Shown: piece by piece, positions 26,950 to 36,624 of the stretch
How the letters are laid out: the number at the start of each line of letters is the position of its first letter
Position numbering within the stretch: the stretch's first letter is position 1
DNA from: an uncultured Bacilli bacterium
GTDB lineage: Bacteria > Bacillota_I > Bacilli_A > RF39 > UBA660
Assembly: GCA_934086145.1 (NCBI GenBank)
Contig: CAKOHV010000006.1
Span: 1 to 64,000 of the forward strand
Length of the DNA stretch: 64,000 bases
Reading direction: 5' to 3'
Made by a program: the position numbers and the translations under genes
Notes under the pieces: model-generated
The model's input: only the letters and a program-made list of their open reading frames with translations
The model's database searches: none
Told to the model about the DNA's origin: nothing

Positions 26950-29315
26950 TGAAATTAAGTAGAAATTTTGTTTCTGATTATATAGATTTAGATAATCAAC
27001 TTAGCGTTGTTGATCTTGCTGAAGCTATGACTAATGTTGGTAACGAATATGATTCAGCTGAACCCCTTATTAATTGTACTAATTTAATAACTGGTGAAGT
27101 CATTGATTGTATTCCTCACCCTGATTCAGATCATTTACATTGTTGTAAAGTCAATGTTGGCAACGAGGTCCTAGACATCGTTTGCGGGGCTCCTAACGTT
27201 CGAAAAGGCTTAAAAGTAATAGTTGCCTTACCAGGTGCCAAATTACCTGGAGGCGAGATAAAAAAAGGCAAAATACGTGGTTGTGAATCAAATGGTATGC
27301 TATGTTCTAAAGCTGAACTTGGTTTAGATAATAAATTCTTAGTTGAGGCCGATAAAGAAGGCATTCATGAACTTCCTTTAGACACCGAAATAGGAATTGA
27401 TCCTCTTGAAGTAATGAATCTTAAAGACGAAGTAATTGATTTTGAATTAACATCTAATCGAGGAGATCTTCTAAGTATCTTAGGTATGGCCTATGAACTA
27501 GGAGCTATCTATTCTAAAAAAGTTAAACCAATTGATACTTCATATAGTAGTAATAATGATGATATTAATAAACAATTTACTGTTAAAATATTTACCCCTG
27601 ATTGTAAATTATTTCTTGCTAAAAAAGTTAAAAATTTAACAATAAAAGAAAGTCCAGACTTTATTAAAAGTCGTTTAATTGCATCAGGCATTCGACCTAT
27701 TAACAATGTTGTAGACATCTCTAATTATGTTATGCTAGAAACTGGTCAACCTCTTCATTTCTATGATGCTGATCGCTTAGGTGATACTATTGTCGTTCGT
27801 AATGCCCAAGAAGGCGAAAAGCTAACTACTTTAGATAATCAAGAACGTGCCTTATCTTCAACTGATATTGTAATTGCTGATAATACTAAAGCTATTGGCT
27901 TAGCTGGTGTAATGGGTGGTTTATCTACCGAAGTTGAGGCCGATACTAAAAATATCATCATTGAATCAGCAATCTTTGATGCTATAAAAATAAGAAAAAC
28001 AAGTAAAAAAATATTACGTAGTGAAGCTTCTAATCGCTTTGAAAAAGGCTTAGATCCTAGAAGAACTTATATGGCCATCGAAAGAAGTTGTAATCTTTTA
28101 GAAAAATATGCCGACGCTGAAATAGTTGGTGGTCTAGTAGAACAAAAAGATCTAACTATTGAAGACACAGTCATTGATATAACAATGGATAAAATTGAAA
28201 GCGTTTTAGGAATTGCAATATCTAAAGAAGAAGTTATTAGTATTTTTGAAAGACTTGGTTTTACAGTTCTTGATACTGCTTCTAGTTTAAGAGTTACTGT
28301 TCCAACTCGTCGTTTAGATATTAAAATAGTTGAGGATTTAATCGAAGAAGTAGGTCGTATCCATGGTATGGATAAAATAGAAGGCAAAATGCCAATACTT
28401 AGTGTTATTAAAGGACATTATGATTATACTAAACGTTCCATTAAACATAAATTAGCTGACTTAGGTTTAAATGAAACAATGAGTTATACTTTAATACCTC
28501 AAGGTAAAGTTAATATGTTTAATATCAATCCAATTACGCCAATTCATTTAAATGACCCAATGAGTGAAGATCGTAATACCCTTCGTTATAGCTTATTATA
28601 TTCATTACTTGAAATTTATAATTATAATAAAGCTCGCAATAATAGTAACATTTCAATCTTTGAAATGGGTAAAGGCTTCTATAAAGAAAATGATGAATAT
28701 AAAGAAGATTTAAAATTAGCTGTCTTAATGTCAGGTGATTACAAATTAGCTATTAATAATGAAAAGGTTGACTTCTATTATCTTAAAGGCATCATGGAAG
28801 AATTACTATACTTCTTAGGCTATGGTAATAGATATTCATTACTTGTTAAGGAATCAATTCCTAAAGAATTACATCCAGGTCAAAGTGCTATCATAAATGT
28901 TGATGGTCAAGATCTTGGTATTATAGGTAAGCTTCATCCATTAGTACATAAAGATGACATATATGTGATGGAACTAAATTTAACTCAATTATTAAAAACT
29001 AAAACACGTAAAATGAATTATAAAGAAATATCTAAGTTCCCAAGTGTTGTTAAAGATGTTGCTTTTATCATTGATAATCATAAAACTAGTGCTGAAATAG
29101 AAAAAGTTATTAAACAAGCAGGCGGCAAGATGCTTGAAAAAATAAATGTTTTTGATATTTATCCTAATATTGAAGAAGGAAAGAAATCAATTGCTTATAA
29201 ATTAACTTTTAGTAATCCAAATAAGACTTTATCTGATGAGGAAGTTATGGAAGTATTTGAGAAAATTATCAAAGAAGTAGAAGCTAAAACTAAATCTAAA
29301 TTAAGAAATAATTAA
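26949..29315 (+). CDS. pheT: Phenylalanyl-tRNA synthetase beta subunit
   Basis: 788 aa, standard full-length beta subunit: N-terminal tRNA-binding EMAP-like domain (about 40-150), B3/B4 editing region (about 210-390), B5 (about 400-470), catalytic-like core and C-terminal FDX-ACB domain (about 695-787). The start overlaps the pheS stop, giving equal subunit synthesis for the alpha2beta2 enzyme. Confidence 0.97.
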   Translation: MKLSRNFVSDYIDLDNQLSVVDLAEAMTNVGNEYDSAEPLINCTNLITGEVIDCIPHPDSDHLHCCKVNVGNEVLDIVCGAPNVRKGLKVIVALPGAKLPGGEIKKGKIRGCESNGMLCSKAELGLDNKFLVEADKEGIHELPLDTEIGIDPLEVMNLKDEVIDFELTSNRGDLLSILGMAYELGAIYSKKVKPIDTSYSSNNDDINKQFTVKIFTPDCKLFLAKKVKNLTIKESPDFIKSRLIASGIRPINNVVDISNYVMLETGQPLHFYDADRLGDTIVVRNAQEGEKLTTLDNQERALSSTDIVIADNTKAIGLAGVMGGLSTEVEADTKNIIIESAIFDAIKIRKTSKKILRSEASNRFEKGLDPRRTYMAIERSCNLLEKYADAEIVGGLVEQKDLTIEDTVIDITMDKIESVLGIAISKEEVISIFERLGFTVLDTASSLRVTVPTRRLDIKIVEDLIEEVGRIHGMDKIEGKMPILSVIKGHYDYTKRSIKHKLADLGLNETMSYTLIPQGKVNMFNINPITPIHLNDPMSEDRNTLRYSLLYSLLEIYNYNKARNNSNISIFEMGKGFYKENDEYKEDLKLAVLMSGDYKLAINNEKVDFYYLKGIMEELLYFLGYGNRYSLLVKESIPKELHPGQSAIINVDGQDLGIIGKLHPLVHKDDIYVMELNLTQLLKTKTRKMNYKEISKFPSVVKDVAFIIDNHKTSAEIEKVIKQAGGKMLEKINVFDIYPNIEEGKKSIAYKLTFSNPNKTLSDEEVMEVFEKIIKEVEAKTKSKLRNN

Positions 29316-29316
29316 T

Positions 29317-29350
29317 AAAAAGCTACTATAAATAATATAGTGGCTTTTTT
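29317..29350 (+). terminator. Intrinsic terminator after pheT
   Basis: AAAAGCTACTATA / TATAGTGGCTTTT hairpin with one G-U pair, followed by T6. Confidence 0.88.
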
Positions 29351-29432
29351 AATGCCTTTTAGCCTCATCCTAGCCTTAATATATACTAAATGATTAATTA
29401 TACTATAACTAACCATTTATCAAAAATAGCCA

Positions 29433-29456
29433 CAAAAAAAGCTCTTTATAGAGCTC
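29433..29456 (-). terminator. Terminator of the Cys-repeat protein operon
   Basis: On the minus strand AGCTCT-ATAA-AGAGCT is followed by seven T. It lies 19 bases past the stop of the repeat protein. Confidence 0.8.
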
Positions 29457-29474
29457 TTTAATTACTTAACTATT

Positions 29475-32009
29475 TTATTTTTGACCAGCTGTATAATTTT
29501 CACTAACAACTTTTGTTTTACCTGTAAATGTCCATCCTTCTAAGTAAGATTCTTTACTCCAGATATATTTATAAGAAACAGTAGTTTGTTTTTCAATATT
29601 AGCATCAATTACTTCAGTAGTTTGTTTAGTACATTTATCTCCATTTTGAGTATAACCAGTAAGACATGTATATCCAGTGATTTCACCTTTTTTAATAATA
29701 GTACATTTATCGCCTTCTAAAGTTGCATCAGCATCTTCACAATAATATATATTAGAACTTTCTACCATCTTAGAACATACTGTAGATTCACCATCACCTG
29801 ATTTAGTATAACCTTCAGGACAAGTATAAGTATAAGTTGTTTTCTTAGTAACATCTATTTTTAATTCACATTTATTAATACTAGCATTTAAAGTATAACC
29901 TTCAGGACAACTATATTTCTTTTCTCCAGGAGTACTTATAGGATCTTTTGTGATTACACAAGTTTTATCTTTTAAAGTACCACCATTAGGACAAGAATAT
30001 GAGCCAGTTCCATTGCTAGCAGTAGCAGCATAAGTCATTTTACATTCTTTTCCGCTTAATGTATAACCAGTAGGGCAACTATAAGTTGGAGTAGAAGTTA
30101 CATTAGCAGTAAGTGTACACTTAGTACCATTTAATGTACCACCATTAGGACAAGAATAACTTGTATTTGGTGTAGCATTAATTGTAGAACTTCCTGATGT
30201 TACACACTTAGTACCACTTAAAGTACCACCGTTAGGACAAGAGTAAGTAGTATTTGGTGTAGCATCATAACTAGTAGAACCAGTTGTTACACACTTAGTA
30301 CCACTTAAAGTACCACCATTAGGACAAGAATAAGTAGTATTTGGTGTAGCACCATAACTAGATTGATTTGTTACCTTACATGTAGTACCACTTAAAGTAC
30401 CACCATTAGGACAAGAATAATTATTTTTAGCACTTCTAGTATAATAAGTATATTTATACCAGATTCCTTTATTTCCACAAGGACTTCCACAAGTTGCTCC
30501 TGATACAGCTCCATTATAAACTAATTTTGAAGTGTTAGCAGTGTAAGCTTTACTTGCTGAAGTATAGTATTGAGTTCCAGCAGCAACCCATCCTCCGTAG
30601 CTAACAGAAACTGTTGCATTATAACTTGAAGACGAAGTTACGATGCATGTTGTACCACTTAAGCTTCCTCCTCTAGGACAAGAATATGTCGTATGTGGAG
30701 TAGCATTGTAACTATTTGATGTTCCTTTAATACATTTAGTACCATTTAAAGTACCACCATTAGGACAAGAGTAAGTGGTATTTGGAGTAGCGTTATAACT
30801 ATCGCTTGTAGCTTTAGTACATTTAGTACCATCTTTAGTATAACCTTCAGGACAAGTATATGAAGTAGAAGCTGTTGCATCATAAACTTTGTAGCAACTA
30901 GATCCATTCTTAGTATATCCAGCAGGACAAGTATAAGCAGGAGTAGAAGTTGCTTCTTTAGTAACTGTACAATTCTTACCATCTAAAGTACCACCATTAG
31001 GACAAGAGTAAGAAACTTCACCTTCTTTATATGTTGCAGTATATGTCTTAACACATTTAGTACCATCTCTAGTATAACCTTCAGGACAAGTATATTTTGT
31101 AGGTCCATCTTCTTCTATTATATCAGTATATTTAATACAATAAGAACCATTTTTAGTATAACCTTCAGGACAAGTATATTCAGTTACAGTTTTCTTAATA
31201 TAATTAGCATAAACTGGATGTGGTCCTGGATTATTATATTTAGCATCTTTTATAATAACTTCATCTTTACCATAGATTGGTGTAGCATTAATTGTTGCTC
31301 CAGTTGAAGACTTAATACATTTTGTACCATTTTTAGTATAACCCTCAGGGCAAGTATAAACGGTCTTAGTTGAATATATTGCTTTTTTATGTTGATAATA
31401 TGTTACAGTTGTTTTTTTGATGCCTAAATCAGCACTTTTAACATCTGTATATTGACTATCGTCATCATCCTCATTTACATCATCACCACTAGAGTTAACA
31501 TCTTTGTTACCAGAACTATTAGTATTAGTAGCAACTGAATCTTTATTAGTATTACTTGAAGAACTACAACTGCTTCCTGAACAAGTACCATTTGCTCCAA
31601 GTGTTTCTAGAACATAATCTCTTTGTTCACCACAATTTAGTTCAATTTTTAATACATATTCGCTATCAGCAGTTTTAGTAACTTGAACTTTACTAGAACT
31701 TTCATCACAATAATTTTTGTCTTTATCAGTAAATCTGATAATCATCTTGTTGTCTATCATTTCTTTCAAAGTCATAGACGTTGAATCACCTACTGTAGCA
31801 GGTAATCTATCGTTTGTGTAGTATTTTTCTGCTGCACTTTTCATAGTATTTATATTTGTTGTATAAATACTATCATAAAATACATCTAAGTCAGGTTTTG
31901 GAAATAATATTAATAATAAAACTATGAATAATGCTAATAAAATAATTTTTATAATAATATCTTTCCAATTAATACCGACTTTGTAAGTAACATTACTATC
32001 TTCGTACAT
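29475..32009 (-). CDS. Membrane-anchored protein with about 18 Cys-Pro repeats
   Basis: 844 aa from the ATG at 32009 (AGGAGG 8 bases upstream). Residues about 16-37 are a signal anchor. About 38-150 form a globular part (KSAAEKYYTNDRLPATVG...) resembling pilin/pseudopilin ectodomains. A Ser/Asn/Asp linker follows, then repeats of the form Y-[ST]-C-P-x-G-[GY]-[TS]-x-x-G-x-x-C, spaced by 12-20 Thr/Ala/Pro-rich residues. I count 16 with CP plus two variants near the C-terminus, and one interruption around bases 30430-30600. The paired Cys probably form disulfides outside the cell. Likely adhesin or surface stalk. Family not recognised. Confidence 0.78.
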   Translation of the reverse strand: MYEDSNVTYKVGINWKDIIIKIILLALFIVLLLILFPKPDLDVFYDSIYTTNINTMKSAAEKYYTNDRLPATVGDSTSMTLKEMIDNKMIIRFTDKDKNYCDESSSKVQVTKTADSEYVLKIELNCGEQRDYVLETLGANGTCSGSSCSSSSNTNKDSVATNTNSSGNKDVNSSGDDVNEDDDDSQYTDVKSADLGIKKTTVTYYQHKKAIYSTKTVYTCPEGYTKNGTKCIKSSTGATINATPIYGKDEVIIKDAKYNNPGPHPVYANYIKKTVTEYTCPEGYTKNGSYCIKYTDIIEEDGPTKYTCPEGYTRDGTKCVKTYTATYKEGEVSYSCPNGGTLDGKNCTVTKEATSTPAYTCPAGYTKNGSSCYKVYDATASTSYTCPEGYTKDGTKCTKATSDSYNATPNTTYSCPNGGTLNGTKCIKGTSNSYNATPHTTYSCPRGGSLSGTTCIVTSSSSYNATVSVSYGGWVAAGTQYYTSASKAYTANTSKLVYNGAVSGATCGSPCGNKGIWYKYTYYTRSAKNNYSCPNGGTLSGTTCKVTNQSSYGATPNTTYSCPNGGTLSGTKCVTTGSTSYDATPNTTYSCPNGGTLSGTKCVTSGSSTINATPNTSYSCPNGGTLNGTKCTLTANVTSTPTYSCPTGYTLSGKECKMTYAATASNGTGSYSCPNGGTLKDKTCVITKDPISTPGEKKYSCPEGYTLNASINKCELKIDVTKKTTYTYTCPEGYTKSGDGESTVCSKMVESSNIYYCEDADATLEGDKCTIIKKGEITGYTCLTGYTQNGDKCTKQTTEVIDANIEKQTTVSYKYIWSKESYLEGWTFTGKTKVVSENYTAGQK
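29628..31362 (-). repeat. Tandem coding repeats (CP...C modules)
   Basis: DNA repeats of roughly 75-90 bp within the Cys-repeat gene. The copies around 30160-30420 are nearly identical (shared 'YSCPNGGTLSGTKC' coding block), outer copies are more diverged. This points to recent internal amplification and a site prone to length change. Confidence 0.85.
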
Positions 32010-32026
32010 AATCAAAACCTCCTAAA

Positions 32027-33508
32027 TTATTTTTTTAAAGATAAATTGTAATTATCTTCGTAAGCCTTTAAGTTACCTAGCTCTAAATTTTGTAATGATG
32101 CTGCTATAGCATCTGTTTCCCATCTCATAAATGGATTGTCTAGTGTTTCACTATATTGTTCTGGTCCATTTATTGTAGGGAATGTTAATTTACCTTCAGT
32201 ATCATATTCAGCTTTTTGTGCAATTTCATCAGCACATTCAACATTCAATAATCTTAAAATATCTTCTATATTTACAATAGCCTCACCAGCTTGTCTATTT
32301 TGTACTGTGTAGTCTTCCTGAACGCCATCAACACGTCCTACTTGGTACATTAGACCAAACATATGAAGTAAACTACCATCATTTATGTTTCCTAATCCAG
32401 AGAAATTATTGATGTTGTATGTTACTTCGTCAATTGTATAACCATCACCATACATTATATCTGCTAAGCTTTGTGTTAAGCTATTATAAATCTTAATAAA
32501 CTCTTCTCTATCTGTTGTTCTCATCATCTTGTTATAGTTATCTCCAAACCATTGTAGGTAAGGATAGCAGTAACTATCACCCATTAATAATGAGTCTACC
32601 CAATCGAAATCAGGCATTGTACTTAAATCTTCTTCAACCATTTCTTTTGTTACAACATCACTATTAGCCATGTAGTTTATCATATCTAGTGTTTGTGTAG
32701 ATGATAATGGTCCACAAACGAAGTCTAAGAATCTATCAACAATCGTAAATGCATCAGCCTCATCTTCTGGCATGTACGCAGCATTCATAAATAAGATAAT
32801 ATCTTTTATTTCTTCAACTGTATAAGCATTTCCTGTTCTTAAATTTAAAATTCCAACTTGATTATAATAATCAGCAACTTTAGTAGCCTTTTCAGTTACT
32901 ACCGCATCATCAGTAGCATCCCCAAAGTTTTTGATTTCAACCTTAGTAGCCTTTTGATCAGCTGTTTCATTTTTACTAGCAGCTTCTTCAACTGTTTCTG
33001 TTTCTGTATTTACTTCTAAATTTGATTCTGCTGCAACTGCTTCTTTAGTTACATTAGCTTCTTGAACAGCAACTGTTTTACTTGCAGTAATAAAATCTCT
33101 GTAGTTTCTTAAGTCATTTTCAATATTACCAGTCCACCATAATGGAAGTTGAACACCATCATTTTCAAATGTAACTCCTAATGAAAGCATTTCTTTTTCT
33201 GTAATGGTACTATCAAAAGTTACTCCTTCACTGATTTCACTATTAACAGCGTCTTTAAAACTATTAATAGTTGCATCATCAATTCCATAATTTTTTAATG
33301 CTCCAATTAAGCTACTTTCATCACTTAAGTTTCCTTCTGTTAAACTAGCAGCAGCCACTTCCGTATAATTAGTTAGAGTATTTGAAGCACAACCTGTCAA
33401 AGTACTAGCCATGATTGAAGCTGCCATTCCCATAGGTGCAATACATTTCTTTGCCTTAAGAACAATTCCATCTAAAGCTTGTTCTACTTTTTCAACTTTA
33501 AGTTTCAT
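32027..33508 (-). CDS. Secreted lipoprotein of unknown function
   Basis: 493 aa. Unusually long N-terminal region (about 20 residues) before the hydrophobic segment, then lipobox LTGC with Cys40 as the lipidation site. The mature protein is acidic and helix-rich, without a recognised domain. AGAGGGGGAT ribosome binding site. It is 17 bases upstream of the Cys-repeat protein, so both form one operon and may act together at the surface. Confidence 0.8.
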   Translation of the reverse strand: MKLKVEKVEQALDGIVLKAKKCIAPMGMAASIMASTLTGCASNTLTNYTEVAAASLTEGNLSDESSLIGALKNYGIDDATINSFKDAVNSEISEGVTFDSTITEKEMLSLGVTFENDGVQLPLWWTGNIENDLRNYRDFITASKTVAVQEANVTKEAVAAESNLEVNTETETVEEAASKNETADQKATKVEIKNFGDATDDAVVTEKATKVADYYNQVGILNLRTGNAYTVEEIKDIILFMNAAYMPEDEADAFTIVDRFLDFVCGPLSSTQTLDMINYMANSDVVTKEMVEEDLSTMPDFDWVDSLLMGDSYCYPYLQWFGDNYNKMMRTTDREEFIKIYNSLTQSLADIMYGDGYTIDEVTYNINNFSGLGNINDGSLLHMFGLMYQVGRVDGVQEDYTVQNRQAGEAIVNIEDILRLLNVECADEIAQKAEYDTEGKLTFPTINGPEQYSETLDNPFMRWETDAIAASLQNLELGNLKAYEDNYNLSLKK

Positions 33509-33554
33509 ATAAATCCCCCTCTAAGCAACTCAAATAAATTTATAAATCGAATAT

Positions 33555-33583
33555 AGATTAACATAGCCGTTTTCTCTTGTCAA
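33555..33583 (-). promoter_or_regulatory. Promoter of the lipoprotein/Cys-repeat operon
   Basis: Minus-strand TTGACA (perfect -35), 17-base spacer, TAATCT (-10). Confidence 0.8.
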
Positions 33584-33730
33584 TCTTACCTCAATATAGT
33601 GCATATAATAAGGAAATAACACTTTGTTAAGTTGCCTTTTTCTCCTTTATTGCTTGAATTATAGCACTATGTTAAAACAATGTCAAAAATATCTAAGTTG
33701 CAAAAAATTAATTATTTTTTTTAATTGTTG

Positions 33731-33739
33731 TGGTATAAT
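33731..33739 (+). promoter_or_regulatory. Extended -10 promoter of tmRNA
   Basis: TGGTATAAT (extended -10) 10 bases before the mature 5' end; no good -35. Confidence 0.7.
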
Positions 33740-33749
33740 ACTAGCACAT

Positions 33750-34114
33750 GGGGTAGACTGGTTTCGACAGGATATTTCTGGGTATGAATGCAAGTGGTAG
33801 GAATACCTAAAATTCAAAATTAAAATAAAATGACGAAACTTCTTATAGTTTCGCTCCTAATGCATTAGCATTTGCCTAATATAAGGTAACGGAGCACTCT
33901 GATTTATTTTTATCTATAGGATAAATTAAGGGTTAATATATATAGGTTATATTAAGGGAAATCTTACATTCTCTTGATGAATTTTTAGTAAGATAGTTAA
34001 AGAATCGGGTACGTTATAGCCTTATCTTTAATGAAATTAAAAATCTAACTAAACTTGTAGATTTTGTATTACAAGGTATCTTGGACAGGGGTTCAATTCC
34101 CCTCTACTCCACCA
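33750..34114 (+). ncRNA. ssrA: tmRNA (ssrA)
   Basis: 365 nt. The 5' end GGGGTAGACTGGTTTCGACAGG and 3' end GGTTCAATTCCCCTCTACTCCACCA form the tRNA-like acceptor and T-arm; GGGGTAG pairs with CTACTCC. The tag frame is 33829-33879 and encodes NDETSYSFAPNALAFA then TAA, ending in the hydrophobic ALAFA degron. The codon before AAT is TAA, so the resume codon is AAT or GAC rather than the common GCN. Role: rescue of stalled ribosomes. Confidence 0.95.
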
Positions 34115-34124
34115 GTGGCGAATT

Positions 34125-34142
34125 AGTTCGAACATTCGAACT
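34125..34142 (+). other. First 3' hairpin after tmRNA (TTCGAA palindrome)
   Basis: AGTTCGAA-CA-TTCGAACT, 10 bases after the CCA, with no T-tract. Equivalent hairpins follow tRNA-Thr, the tRNA-like gene and tRNA-Cys. Confidence 0.7.
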
Positions 34143-34153
34143 TTAATATATAG

Positions 34154-34179
34154 ATCAATCAGAAATGATTGATTTTTTT
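34154..34179 (+). terminator. Terminator of tmRNA
   Basis: ATCAATCA-GAAA-TGATTGAT followed by T6 or more. The identical 20-mer occurs again after the tRNA-like gene (44011-44030), and a close variant after tRNA-Cys. Confidence 0.9.
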
Positions 34180-34302
34180 AAAGGTAAACGATTATTTATA
34201 TATTGATATTAATTATAAAGATAAATTTAAAATAAAAAACAATTACATTATAGATAGATTATAATTTTTATACTATACTTAATATAATAGGATGTGAGTA
34301 TT

Positions 34303-35541
34303 ATGGATTTTAAACAAGACAATCCAACTTTTGATATTGTGGCTATTCAAAATCATTTACAAGAAAGAAGCAAAACGTATCTAATGTTAATTAAAAATGA
34401 ATATGGAGCTTTTATGTCTTTAGAACAAAATCAATTTTTAAGCCAACTCTTGTCAAAAGAATGTGTTAAAGTTGAACCTAATGGTCGCGAATATTTAGCA
34501 AACCAAGCCAATGAGATAAATAATTCACCCAATATGAGCCCTGAAGAAAAAGAGCAAGAAATAAAAAAATTAACTATCCCGATTGCCCATGGTGGCAGAG
34601 TCTTTGAAGATAATATAGTTCATTTTTATCCATCTAGGTTATTATCTAACAACCCTAAGCTATCAACTGACGAATTGAAGCAAAAGTGTGAGTCTGTATT
34701 GATTCACGAATTATTTCACTTTTTCATTAGACCTGAATATTTAGACATAACCACCAAGCCAGAATTAAAAGGGATTAATAATTTTACCACAGAAGGTCTT
34801 GTTGACATGTGTGCTAGAGACATTCAACAAAAATATGGCTTATTTCCCAACTATGGTTCAGATTATGGCTCTAATGTAATTTTTGTTAGAGAAGCCTTAT
34901 CAAACATTCCTAATGTATCAGATAGAATGCAATTGATATTTAAAGACACGATGGCTCAAATATATGAACAAACGTCGACTCCAACGTATAACGCTCAACA
35001 ACAATTTATTGCTTCTAGAGATAAACAAACCAAATTTGATAAATTGATTTCTAATTTATCCAAGATTTATTATTCTGAGGATAGAAAAGCCGCAAGTGTT
35101 CAAAGGGTTTTATATAATTTCTCAGCTAACTTTAAAAATAAAGCTGAATCAATTGAAGGAATAGAGAAAATGAGTCAACAACAATTTAGTGACAAAATGC
35201 CGTTAGTTAAGCAGCAAACAAATGAATATAAAAATAGTCCTGAAAGTAAAACTAATGCAACAAATACCAACTTAAATAAAATGCCGGCTGTTACTTCAAC
35301 CAAAGAATCATTTACTAAAAGAAGTAATAGTGAAATTAAGATTGCTGAACAAATAAAAATCAAAAACCAAGCCTTCGCCAAGCAGAAAATACAGGAAAAA
35401 CAAGTTGAAAAACCTAAAACTTTGACAAAAACTAAGCCTAATTCTTCTAATAATGGTTACATTAACATTGCCGTTTTAGCTTTAATTATAAATGTGGTTG
35501 TGGGAATGCTAAACGTTATAATGTACTTAGTTATAAAATAA
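34303..35541 (+). CDS. Tail-anchored HEXXH zinc metallopeptidase-like protein
   Basis: 412 aa from the ATG at 34303 (an upstream in-frame GTG sits on the Shine-Dalgarno). No signal peptide. HELFH at 135-139 with a downstream Glu164 in TTEGLVD fits a zincin. About 230-340 is helical. About 335-385 is a basic, Gln/Lys-rich linker, and the last about 25 residues form a single membrane helix (GYINIAVLALI...). Linker and helix resemble the C-terminus of the transglutaminase-like protein at 50697. As a tail anchor the active site would face the cytoplasm. Substrate unknown. Confidence 0.75.
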   Translation: MDFKQDNPTFDIVAIQNHLQERSKTYLMLIKNEYGAFMSLEQNQFLSQLLSKECVKVEPNGREYLANQANEINNSPNMSPEEKEQEIKKLTIPIAHGGRVFEDNIVHFYPSRLLSNNPKLSTDELKQKCESVLIHELFHFFIRPEYLDITTKPELKGINNFTTEGLVDMCARDIQQKYGLFPNYGSDYGSNVIFVREALSNIPNVSDRMQLIFKDTMAQIYEQTSTPTYNAQQQFIASRDKQTKFDKLISNLSKIYYSEDRKAASVQRVLYNFSANFKNKAESIEGIEKMSQQQFSDKMPLVKQQTNEYKNSPESKTNATNTNLNKMPAVTSTKESFTKRSNSEIKIAEQIKIKNQAFAKQKIQEKQVEKPKTLTKTKPNSSNNGYINIAVLALIINVVVGMLNVIMYLVIK

Positions 35542-35751
35542 TCCTATCAAATAAATGTTTTTTCTAAAGTAGTCTCCGCCCGTAATATTTTTAGATAGAC
35601 CAAGCTCACAATAACGTTCTTCTATACTTATACTAACTAACTATCCTTAGAATACATAGTAACATTATTATTAAATTTTTCTTTCCAATTATGATAAATA
35701 ATATATTAACGATGTTATTACTAGAATAATATTAAATAATTTCTTGTATAA

Positions 35752-36459
35752 TATCAAAAATATATTGACGATATTAATAATAATCCTCATCTTGAAAGTG
35801 TTGTTAATGTCGGTCTTAATATCGAAACTTCTCCTGAAGCAATTGCTATCTCCAAAACAATCCCAAAATTTTATTCGACAATAGGTATACATCCCTTATA
35901 TATTGAATCTCAAGATGCAAATGAGTTATATCACTTAGCTTCTGATGATAAAGTTTTAGCCATTGGTGAAATTGGTTTGGATACATCACATGATAACCTT
36001 TATGAACAGAAAAAATACTTACTTAAACAAATTATTATTGCTAATGAATTAAAATTGCCAGTTATTATTCATGCTAGTAATACAAACTCATTAGTAATAG
36101 AAATTTTTGAAAAATACGTAAAACCTAAGTATGGTTGTGTTTTTCATTGCTTTCAGCCAGATCTAAATATTTTAAAATATTTAGTAGAGCAGGGGTACTA
36201 TATATCTTTTGCCGGTCGAGTAACCTATAAAAATGCTAAAAAGTCTATTGAAGTAGCCCAAGTGATTCCTGATGAATTGTTCTTAGTTGAAACAGATAGT
36301 CTTTATATTTCACCAGAACCGTTGCGAAATGAAATTAACAAATCTGCTAACATTTAATTTATTATAAATAGACTTGCTGAAATAAAAAATAAAAGTTACT
36401 CAGAAATAGAAGAAGCTACTACGCAAAATACTAAGAGATTATTTAAAAGAATGAAATAA
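35752..36459 (+). pseudogene. tatD: tatD-family metal-dependent hydrolase, pseudogene
   Basis: One frame reads through the TatD core: VVNVGLN, GIHP, GEIGLD, VIIHA, VFHCF, VETDS and EEATTQNTKRLF. Two lesions: the N-terminal strand with the HxH metal motif and any start codon are missing (frame opens at 35752 after a TAA), and an in-frame TAA sits at 36355-36357. The second half still looks under recent constraint, so inactivation is recent. A restart at 35977 would give a 126-aa fragment without the N-terminal metal site. Confidence 0.85.
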
Positions 36460-36512
36460 GCCATCTTTCTACTTCAATATTTTCTTTTTATATAAAATAT
36501 TCCCAATTAATA

Positions 36513-36554
36513 TATAAAGTTGTGAATAACCAGGCGTTTATTCACAACTTTATA
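36513..36554. promoter_or_regulatory. 17-bp perfect inverted repeat containing two DnaA-box matches
   Basis: Arms 36513-36529 and 36538-36554 are perfectly complementary, with loop CCAGGCGT. Each arm contains TTATTCACA/TGTGAATAA, an exact match to TTATNCACA; a third near-match TTATACACT overlaps at 36550-36558. No T-tract on either strand, so it is not a normal terminator. Function unknown. Confidence 0.6.
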
Positions 36555-36574
36555 CACTAAAGATAAAAATTATA

Positions 36575-36603
36575 TTAGAAAAACTTCCAAAGTATGATAT
36601 ACT
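36575..36603 (+). promoter_or_regulatory. Promoter of tRNA-Thr
   Basis: TTAGAA, 17 bases, TATACT with an extended-10 TGA. About 20 bases before the tRNA. Confidence 0.6.
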
Positions 36604-36624
36604 ATATTAGAAATTACTATTTTT

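Noticed and set aside
29628..31362. CRISPR-like array
   Set aside because: The repeats are in frame within one coding sequence, with related spacers and no cas genes.
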